From Paenibacillus solanacearum (GTDB lineage: Bacteria; Bacillota; Bacilli; Paenibacillales; NBRC-103111), in contig NZ_CAJVAS010000026.1 of NCBI RefSeq assembly GCF_910593845.1, forward strand, positions 1-64,000: a stretch of 64,000 nt of DNA, written 5' to 3'. Positions 58,819 to 64,000 of this stretch are shown piece after piece; position 1 is the first letter of the stretch, and each line of letters opens with the position of its first letter. The notes under the pieces were generated by a model. That model was given only the letters and a program-made list of their open reading frames with translations. It was not told the origin of the DNA and made no database searches. Both the position numbers and the translations under genes were made by a program.

Positions 58819-60000
58819 TCACGGCCCGTAAGTGATATGGCCTTCGAACGACGGCTTCACGGGAACAATAAGAATATGCGTTTGTCCCGGTACGAGGGAC
58901 ACTTCACGGCCTTGATCGTAGTAGCGGATCGGGTCGTTTTCTTTGTCACGTTTCCAGACGACCCGCCGCATGACGCCCTGCTGAAACAGTATCGCGCTGC
59001 CTGTCCCGGTCAGCCGCACCTCCTGCCGGCCTTCGCTGTCGAGCACCCGGTGATCCGTTCCCATCACGATCACGTTCGCTGCCGCGAGCTGCTCGCTGTT
59101 GTTCAGATCGATATGCTTGACGCCGTTAATAAACCGTTTGTACAGGTGCGTCGCCGCATCGAATTGGTACGATACTTTATAGCTCTTAAGCAAGAAGGTG
59201 ACATCGATCTTCGGCGCCTCCTCGTGATCCGCCGCCCCGGACTTCGCATCCGTTCCGGGCAGGCGGGTCTGGTCCGTGCCGAGCGTCTCCACCGCTCCGA
59301 CGCCGGTGCTATCTTCGGCAAAACGGAATACCGCCGCGTCCGTCCCGCTCCGCTCCAGTCCGCGCTTGTCGGCGCCGGCCCGGATCTTGTCCAGGCTCGT
59401 GTACAAATTATGCGGCGCCTTACGGAACGACTCCCGCCAGAAGTACGGACCCGCATTCGTAATTTCGTCCAGATCGGGTATACGTTCCTGCGCCAGCTGC
59501 GCATAGGCGTCCGGGCTGCCGCCGGCATGCACCTGAATCGCGCCCAGCGCCTTGCCCAGCTCGATGAAATACGGCCGGATGCTTCGCACCGGTCCGATCG
59601 GTTCGGAGAAGCTGCGGCTCTGGAACACGGCGACCAGACGCGTAATCTCGCCTTCAGCCAAACTCTCGTATAGTAGATCCGCCTGGGACAGCCCGCTTTG
59701 CGGACGCGCCGACGGGTGGTTATTGACCATCACCATAACCGGACGGCTATCGGCCTTCTCCGGCAGCGCCAGCCCGGTCAGCGGCGCGCGGTACACGGGA
59801 GCAGGCGGCGGGGCCGGTTCCTGTGCGCGGCTAACCGGCTTCGCCGGCGGAGGCGTCTCGGCGGAAGGCTGCTCCGCCGCACCCGGCTTGGCCTGCTGGC
59901 AAGCCGCCGCCGTGCACGCCAAGCTGCTGGCCAGCAGCGCGAGCGCTCCACGCCTCTGCAGCTTGCGCCATAATGTTTTCCAGCTGTATCGTCTTCTCAT
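58819..60000 (-). CDS. DUF3048 (YerB-like) lipoprotein
   Basis: 393-aa lipoprotein (signal with lipobox TAAAC, Cys about 34) with a Pro/Ala/Gln-rich linker and the DUF3048 domain: RPVMVMVNNHPSARPQSGLSQADLLYE, EGEITRLVAVFQS, IGPVRSIRPYFIELG, HAGGSPDAY, and C-terminal GVMRRVVWKRDKENDPIRYYDQ. The function of YerB is not established; its fold suggests a surface-associated role. The ATG at 60000 has GAGGTG 9 nt upstream. It is convergent with the anti-sigma gene with a gap of only 6 nt and no terminator between. Confidence 0.92.
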   Translation of the reverse strand: MRRRYSWKTLWRKLQRRGALALLASSLACTAAACQQAKPGAAEQPSAETPPPAKPVSRAQEPAPPPAPVYRAPLTGLALPEKADSRPVMVMVNNHPSARPQSGLSQADLLYESLAEGEITRLVAVFQSRSFSEPIGPVRSIRPYFIELGKALGAIQVHAGGSPDAYAQLAQERIPDLDEITNAGPYFWRESFRKAPHNLYTSLDKIRAGADKRGLERSGTDAAVFRFAEDSTGVGAVETLGTDQTRLPGTDAKSGAADHEEAPKIDVTFLLKSYKVSYQFDAATHLYKRFINGVKHIDLNNSEQLAAANVIVMGTDHRVLDSEGRQEVRLTGTGSAILFQQGVMRRVVWKRDKENDPIRYYDQGREVSLVPGQTHILIVPVKPSFEGHITYGP

Positions 60001-60093
60001 CTGTCCAATCACCTCATCCTTGTGCATCTACTAATCTATATTCTAGCAAAGGAACAAATAGAAGTGGATTTCGATCCCCATGGCAGCATAACA

Positions 60094-60122
60094 AAAAAAT
60101 GCCCTACACTCAGGGCATTTTT
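60094..60122. terminator. Terminator of the 60203 isomerase gene
   Basis: AAATGCCCT and AGGGCATTT form a 9-11-bp stem with A and T runs on the two sides; on the minus strand seven T follow. Confidence 0.85.
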
Positions 60123-60202
60123 CACTTCCTATTCCATGGGCCGCAGACGAGAGCCTCCCGAAGCGGATTACCGTTCTCTCCACCGTCTCTTACTTGAATG
60201 GC

Positions 60203-61060
60203 CTACAGCTCGGCAAGCAGCCCGCGAATGTGCTGCGCGTACACCTTGAGCAGCTCTCTGGACTCATATTTCCCGCTGAAATCTTCCACGCCGAGGTATC
60301 CGTCATAACCAACCGCCTGCAAATCGCCGAGCACCTGCTTCCAATCGACGACCCCTTCGGCAATCGGCTCCCAGTACGAAGTCCATGCCTGCGAACCGTT
60401 CGTACGCAGCTCGGTTTTCTTATAGCCGGTGTTTTTGATATGCACATGCGCAAGGTAAGGCCCTAACAATTCAAGGCCCATGCGAAAATTTTCGTAGCCT
60501 TCGTGAATCATATTGCCCGGATCGAACAGAACGCCGAGGTGATTCGGGTCAAATCGGCTGACCAGACGGTGCGCCAGACCGGCGCTCGGCGCGATCGTCA
60601 TATGATGGGTCTCGATCAAGCATTTGATGCCATACTGCTTCGCCAACTCCTCCACGCCGGCCAAGTACGTCACCGCGCGGTCGAACAGCTCGTTGTAGTG
60701 CTGCTGCCCATTATATCCGGGTACGCCGACACGAATCATTTTCGCTCCGAGCTTGCTCGCGGACTTCAGCGCCTGCTCCGTTTCGCCCAAATCGCAGGCG
60801 TTCAAGTAGGGCGTCAGGCTGAGCAGCTCCAGCCCGTTATCCCGGGTAATGCGAGCGAACCGTTCCAGCTCGGCGTCATCGGCCGCCGGATCGATCGTGC
60901 ACAGATTGTTCCGCCAAAACGACGGCTTCTCGCTCTTCAAAGCCTCCGGCGTATCTTTATATCGCCATTCGATACCGTCCAGACCCGCTTCCTTCGCCGC
61001 CGCAGCCAACTCTTCCGGGGTCAGATCCGGCGTAACGACGCTGAATACCGACAATTTCAT
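60203..61060 (-). CDS. Sugar phosphate isomerase/epimerase (TIM barrel)
   Basis: 285-aa AP-endonuclease-2-like barrel. Metal-site motifs include CLIETHHMTIAPSAG, GVLFDPGNMIHEGYE, AHVHIKNTGYKK and GVEDFSGKYESRE. A monocistronic paralogue of the gene at 48419, with limited identity. GGAGGAA precedes the ATG at 61060. Upstream are an extended -10 promoter and a perfect 16-bp palindrome that looks like a repressor operator. The sugar is unknown. Confidence 0.9.
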   Translation of the reverse strand: MKLSVFSVVTPDLTPEELAAAAKEAGLDGIEWRYKDTPEALKSEKPSFWRNNLCTIDPAADDAELERFARITRDNGLELLSLTPYLNACDLGETEQALKSASKLGAKMIRVGVPGYNGQQHYNELFDRAVTYLAGVEELAKQYGIKCLIETHHMTIAPSAGLAHRLVSRFDPNHLGVLFDPGNMIHEGYENFRMGLELLGPYLAHVHIKNTGYKKTELRTNGSQAWTSYWEPIAEGVVDWKQVLGDLQAVGYDGYLGVEDFSGKYESRELLKVYAQHIRGLLAEL

Positions 61061-61109
61061 AGCGTTTCTTCCTCCGTTCCGGTATGTAATGAATAGTTGT
61101 CTCACTCCG

Positions 61110-61118
61110 ATTATAACA
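61110..61118 (-). promoter_or_regulatory. Extended -10 promoter of the 60203 gene
   Basis: TGT-TATAAT on the minus strand, about 50 nt before the start codon; no good -35 is visible, as is usual for extended -10 promoters. Confidence 0.5.
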
Positions 61119-61144
61119 GGCGGCGCTGCTCTGCGCATTAAAAA

Positions 61145-61160
61145 TGTTCACGTGAACATA
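61145..61160. promoter_or_regulatory. Perfect 16-bp palindrome, candidate operator
   Basis: ATGTTCACGTGAACAT, centred on CG as in many LacI-family operators, about 30 bp upstream of the extended -10 box of the isomerase gene. Confidence 0.6.
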
Positions 61161-61391
61161 ACAGCAGCCGGCGGCTTGTCCAGCAACGGCGCAAGCCGCG
61201 GCGGGCAGCTTGCGCCTTTCGCACCGTGCCTCAGCAGCTCCTCTATCGCGAGTGCATTCATGGCGTTAACCTGATCACTACATAATATGATCCAGCAGCC
61301 CTTCGTGCTCCCTTCTCCTCGTCCGCCATATCGTATATTGGGATGCGAAGCCGAAGCTATATTTTCGGAGGACGGCATCGTTATTCCCTGC

Positions 61392-62168
61392 TCAACTGAG
61401 CATCCAGCAATTCAAGCTCAAGGTGCCGTAGTGATATTGCTGATGCAGCAACTTCGCTTTGCGGCTGCCGTCGCACGCTCCCATGCTGACGAACAGCGGC
61501 AGCAGATGCTCGCGGCCGGGAACGGCATCCTGCGCATAGGGGGCCCGGCTCTCGTAATCGTACAAGCTTTCCAGATCCCATATCTGGATTTTCTCGTCCA
61601 GCCACCGATCGAACCGGACCGCCCAGCGCTCCGCTTTCCCGTGGCTCCAATTCATTTTGCGCAGGTTGCGCACCGTTCCGCCGCTGCCAATGATCATATA
61701 GTTGTTCTTCCGGAGCTCGTTGAGCGCCTTTCCGATCCGGTAGCTATCTTCCGGCACGGACCTCGGATTGATCGATGCCGTAATGACGGGAATATTCGCA
61801 GCCGGATACATGAGCGACAGCACCGTCCATCCGCCGTAATCGAGCCCTCGGCCGTCATCGATTTCGCAGCCCATCCCGTCGGAAGCCAGCAGCCGCTGCA
61901 CATCATGCGCGAGAACGATGCTGCCTTGCGCCGGGTATTCGAACGCAGACAGTTCTTCGGGTAAGCCCCAGTCGTCTTTTAGCGTTGCAAGCTGCGGAGC
62001 GCCGGTTACCTTCTGAACGGAACTCGTCCATTGCGAACTGAACAGGACAATGCCCTTCGGCCGGGGAAGCCTTGCGCCGAGATACCCAAGAAATTTCGTA
62101 AACGCGTTAAGCTCTGTCACAAGATGCGGTACGCCATGCGACATAAAAAACGCCGGATACATCGCCAT
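61392..62168 (-). CDS. LigB/DODA-family protein lacking metal-site histidines
   Basis: 258-aa relative of YgiD-type extradiol dioxygenases (class III, LigB superfamily). The fold motifs align well: FFMSHGVP, RPKGIVLFSSQW, GLDYGGWTVLSLMYP, IIGSGGTVRNLRKM, REHLLPLFVSMGA. In the E. coli protein the matching motifs are SAHW, GFDHG and VVHNL, so three conserved histidines are here Gln, Tyr and Arg. The His in SHG and in REHLL remain. It is therefore probably not a dioxygenase. AGGAGGT precedes three in-frame ATGs; 62168 has the best spacing, 62174 is the alternative. Single gene. Confidence 0.82.
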   Translation of the reverse strand: MAMYPAFFMSHGVPHLVTELNAFTKFLGYLGARLPRPKGIVLFSSQWTSSVQKVTGAPQLATLKDDWGLPEELSAFEYPAQGSIVLAHDVQRLLASDGMGCEIDDGRGLDYGGWTVLSLMYPAANIPVITASINPRSVPEDSYRIGKALNELRKNNYMIIGSGGTVRNLRKMNWSHGKAERWAVRFDRWLDEKIQIWDLESLYDYESRAPYAQDAVPGREHLLPLFVSMGACDGSRKAKLLHQQYHYGTLSLNCWMLS

Positions 62169-62274
62169 CGCCATGCCACCTCCTTCGCTAAACCGCCCAA
62201 CCGTATCAATGCAGGGAATCCCACTCCCACGTATTATACGTTCCACAGCCGCGATCCCATGCCTGCCCCAACAG

Positions 62275-62300
62275 AAAAAAAGCAGCCCGAAGTGGGCTGC
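62275..62300 (-). terminator. Terminator of trxA
   Basis: GCAGCCC (62282-62288) pairs with GGGCTGC (62294-62300); seven T follow on the minus strand. Confidence 0.9.
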
Positions 62301-62312
62301 CCTCCATGCGTA

Positions 62313-62627
62313 TTATAGATGCGGCTGAATCAAAGCTTCCAGATCGGCGAGCGGGCGGAAGCCGACGAACGTGCCGACGTCCTGTCCGTCCTTGAACAGC
62401 TTCAGCGTCGGAATGCTCATGACGCCGTATTGTCCGGCCGTCTCCGGATTATCGTCCACGTTGATTTTCGCGATCGTGACCGATTCGCCGAGCTTTTGGC
62501 TCAGCTCCTCCAGCACGGGCGCAATCATTTTGCAAGGACCGCACCAAGGAGCCCAGAAGTCAGCAAGCACAACACCCGATTTGATCGTTTCCGCAAAATT
62601 TGCATCTTGTACATTTACAATAGCCAT
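62313..62627 (-). CDS. trxA: Thioredoxin
   Basis: 104-aa thioredoxin, the cytoplasmic dithiol reductant recycled by thioredoxin reductase. The active site ADFWAPWCGPCKMIAP has Cys29 and Cys32, and the cis-proline loop MSIPTLKLF and GFRPLADLE are typical. AGGAGTGGAG precedes the ATG. It is followed by a strong terminator and lies 33 nt after the IDEAL-domain gene on the same strand. Confidence 0.96.
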   Translation of the reverse strand: MAIVNVQDANFAETIKSGVVLADFWAPWCGPCKMIAPVLEELSQKLGESVTIAKINVDDNPETAGQYGVMSIPTLKLFKDGQDVGTFVGFRPLADLEALIQPHL

Positions 62628-62660
62628 GATACTCCACTCCTTATTTATAATATGTGCGTA

Positions 62661-63053
62661 TTAATCGATATTCACGCGTTTGGTCTTCGGATTCGGGACG
62701 CTGCGAAGCGCCGGTCCTGGCCGGGAGCCTCTGGACGAAACGAACGACGCGATCGCCTGCTCGGCGCGAAGCTGCTCGAACCACGCCTGATCCCTGGTCA
62801 TCAGCGCCAGATCGATCAGGCTGTACACATCCGCCGGCTCGACAGGCTCATAATCCGGAAGGCGTTCCAGCTTCGCGAGCCGGCCTTCCACCGTACGTCC
62901 GACGGCTTCCTCCCGGTCGCTCTGGGTCACGTAGATTTTAGCCATGCCGCCCAGATCGATCGATTCGACGTAACCGATAAATTTTTCGTCTTGCAACGAA
63001 TTGCCTGTTACCCAATCCCCTTCAGCAATGCCGCTTCGCCATACATTCGCCAT
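62661..63053 (-). CDS. IDEAL domain-containing protein
   Basis: 130-aa cytoplasmic protein. The N-terminal half is a small beta domain (EGDWVTGNSLQDEKFIGYVESID; MAKIYVTQSDREEAVGR), and DVYSLIDLALMTRDQAWFEQLRAE (about residues 75-98) matches the IDEAL helix-pair motif found in small Bacillota proteins. GAGGGTG lies 6 nt before the ATG at 63053. Function unknown. It precedes trxA and may be co-transcribed with it. Confidence 0.82.
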   Translation of the reverse strand: MANVWRSGIAEGDWVTGNSLQDEKFIGYVESIDLGGMAKIYVTQSDREEAVGRTVEGRLAKLERLPDYEPVEPADVYSLIDLALMTRDQAWFEQLRAEQAIASFVSSRGSRPGPALRSVPNPKTKRVNID

Positions 63054-63123
63054 TTCGCTCACCCTCTTTGTTCAATATGGACAAGAACTGAAACTGAAAT
63101 CATAACAGTTCATTTAAAAAAAA

Positions 63124-63555
63124 TTACGCTTTCTCCTGCTGCGCCTCCCGAAGACGGTCCAGCACATGCTGTATTGTCAACTGACCGAAAAAAGTAAGCA
63201 GCTGCATTTCCGCTTCCGTAAAAATTTGCTCCATGACATCGGCCATGTTGCAAGCGATCATGCAATCCTGTTCCGCATCGCCGGAGCACCAGCCCGGTTT
63301 GATCGAGCCGATGGAGGTGGCCTTGTAAATCTCGGCCAGCGTGACCTTGCTCGGATCGCAGCATAGGATAAACCCTCCGCCGCTGCCTTCCTTCGTCGCC
63401 ACATAGCCCAGCTTGCGCAGGCATCCCATCACTTTGCGCACGCGCGCCGGATGTGTGCTTACATTGTGAGCGATCATATCGCTAGTTGCCATATGATCCG
63501 GTCGATAAGCCAAAAGCACCAGACTGTGGACGGCAATCGTAAACTCGCTGTTCAT
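63124..63555 (-). CDS. Rrf2 family transcriptional regulator
   Basis: 143-aa winged-helix regulator of the Rrf2 group (FTIAVHSLVLLAY; IAHNVSTHPARVRKVMGCLRKLGYVATKEGSGGGFIL). It has several Cys in the region where IscR/NsrR bind an iron-sulfur cluster (GWCSGDAEQDCMIACNM), so redox or NO sensing is possible; the spacing C-x7-C-x3-C is close to that of NsrR-type proteins. Its promoter is overlapped by a perfect inverted repeat, suggesting autorepression. Target genes other than itself are not evident. Confidence 0.88.
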   Translation of the reverse strand: MNSEFTIAVHSLVLLAYRPDHMATSDMIAHNVSTHPARVRKVMGCLRKLGYVATKEGSGGGFILCCDPSKVTLAEIYKATSIGSIKPGWCSGDAEQDCMIACNMADVMEQIFTEAEMQLLTFFGQLTIQHVLDRLREAQQEKA

Positions 63556-63585
63556 CTCTGGTGTCTCCCTTCTTCCGGTTCGCTT

Positions 63586-63608
63586 ACTGTAATTATATGC
63601 ATTACAGT
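63586..63608. promoter_or_regulatory. Rrf2 operator candidate
   Basis: ACTGTAAT (63586-63593), 7-nt spacer, ATTACAGT (63601-63608): perfect 8-bp inverted repeat covering the -10 box and spacer of the rrf2 promoter. Confidence 0.75.
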
Positions 63609-63620
63609 TGAATTTGTCAA
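63592..63620 (-). promoter_or_regulatory. Consensus sigma-A promoter of the Rrf2 gene
   Basis: TTGACA (63620-63615), 17-nt spacer, TATAAT (63597-63592): full consensus, about 35 nt before the start codon. Confidence 0.85.
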
Positions 63621-63675
63621 CAACCCTTTTCCTTCACAGCCGTGATCCCCTCCACCGAGGCGGCATGAACGCAGT

Positions 63676-63708
63676 AAGGAGCCGATTCTTCTTCAGAATC
63701 GACTCCTT
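63676..63708. terminator. Hairpin after the siderophore-binding protein gene
   Basis: AAGGAG and CGATTC (63676-63688) pair with GAATCG and CTCCTT (63696-63708) with one mismatch. No strong T-run follows. Probably ends the minus-strand gene at 63752. Confidence 0.5.
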
Positions 63709-63751
63709 GCCATTTCATTATAATAGTACATTCCCTATCGGGCAATCACAC

Positions 63752-64000
63752 TTACGGTTTAACGTCGTATAGTTTGAACAAATCGTCCAGCATCAGATTA
63801 GCTGCCTTCACGCCGCCCGCCGTATTCCACGTCACATCATTTACTCTCACCAGCTTGTTGTTCTTGACGGCCTTGATGTTTTTCCAGATCGGGTCGTTGA
63901 GCCACTCCTGCTCCTGCTTCGTTCCCTTGCCATCGCCAGTTTCATACGTGAAGTAAAATATTCTGTCGGCTGCGTCAAGCTCAGGCAGACGCTCCTTGGA
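63752..64000 (-). CDS. Siderophore/iron ABC solute-binding protein, C-terminal part
   Basis: The last 82 residues of a gene that continues beyond the window edge. WLNDPIWKNIKAVKNNKLVRV, VNDVTWNTAGGVKAANLMLDDL and the earlier DAADRIFYFTYET are characteristic of the C-terminal lobe of FhuD/FepB-type (family 8) iron-siderophore binding lipoproteins. No frameshift is seen in this part. Promoter, lipobox and siderophore type lie outside the window. Confidence 0.82.
   Translation of the reverse strand, partial: SKERLPELDAADRIFYFTYETGDGKGTKQEQEWLNDPIWKNIKAVKNNKLVRVNDVTWNTAGGVKAANLMLDDLFKLYDVKP

Larger units (their letters stand above)
61061..61391. other. Intergenic region with promoter and palindromic operator
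   Basis: About 330 nt without a supported gene. It contains the promoter at 61110-61118 and the palindrome at 61145-61160 listed separately. The rest (61161-61391) is GC-rich with no further signal I can support. Confidence 0.5.

Overview
The window looks like a chromosomal segment of a spore-forming, Gram-positive Bacillota of the Paenibacillaceae (Paenibacillus/Cohnella-like). The signs are AGGAGG-type Shine-Dalgarno sites, a fairly high G+C coding bias, a GerA/GerB/GerC spore-germination operon, a sigma-B operon, an SLH-anchored surface protein, DUF3048, IDEAL-domain and PCYCGC proteins, and several AraC regulators typical of carbohydrate-rich paenibacilli. No rRNA, tRNA, CRISPR array, insertion sequence or phage gene was seen. 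The genus is an inference.

Layout. 0.2-6.0 kb: a GH2-GH88 glycosidase operon for uronic-acid-containing glycans and two AraC regulators. 6.2-7.9 kb: a secreted coiled-coil protein with a promoter-terminator leader, and an A+T-richer SHOCT protein. 7.9-10.1 kb: an ECF sigma factor coupled to a membrane anti-sigma protein whose outer domain is an ABC-type solute-binding protein. 10.3-18.8 kb: a general-stress block (GlsB/YeaQ-like, YtxH, rsbV-rsbW-sigB, DUF948, Dps) with an MntH transporter, a methyltransferase, a PCYCGC lipoprotein and an unknown exported protein. 18.8-22.8 kb: acyltransferase, bactofilin, M23 peptidase and a ParM-like actin. 22.9-25.9 kb: a short TnrA-like regulator divergent from a Tat-exported L-amino-acid oxidase, an exported Rid protein and TatA. 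25.9-27.3 kb: a second RsbV/RsbW-like pair behind an exported protein. 27.4-32.8 kb: AraC, an orphan solute-binding lipoprotein, a GDPD-like lipoprotein, DinB and GlgC. 33.0-40.6 kb: a 2558-residue SLH protein built from long repeats. 41.1-48.2 kb: a four-gene phosphorelay/PP2C operon. 48.4-52.5 kb: sugar isomerase and Gfo/Idh/MocA operon with IclR and AraC regulators. 52.6-56.8 kb: gerA-gerB-gerC plus a small D-subunit-like gene. 56.9-58.8 kb: a second ECF/anti-sigma pair. 58.8-64.0 kb: DUF3048 lipoprotein, sugar isomerase, a degenerate LigB-family protein, thioredoxin, IDEAL protein, Rrf2 regulator and the end of a siderophore-binding protein.

How the parts work together. Four sites with the same core and the same spacer, GTTTCA-N14-GGGTAA, lie upstream of glsB-like, rsbV-rsbW-sigB, DUF948 and dps, which defines a local sigma-B regulon. 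The RR-PP2C phosphatase at 47-48 kb is a candidate upstream activator of RsbV. The two ECF pairs share sigma sequence, the N-terminal layout of the anti-sigma protein and an ECF-type promoter (GAAC-N16/17-CGTC), but have unrelated outer domains, so they look like one sensing chassis with exchanged sensors. A perfect TnrA/GlnR box (TGTAA-N7-TTACA) in front of the amino-acid oxidase links oxidase, imine hydrolase and TatA to nitrogen control. These are the strongest candidates for new biology here.
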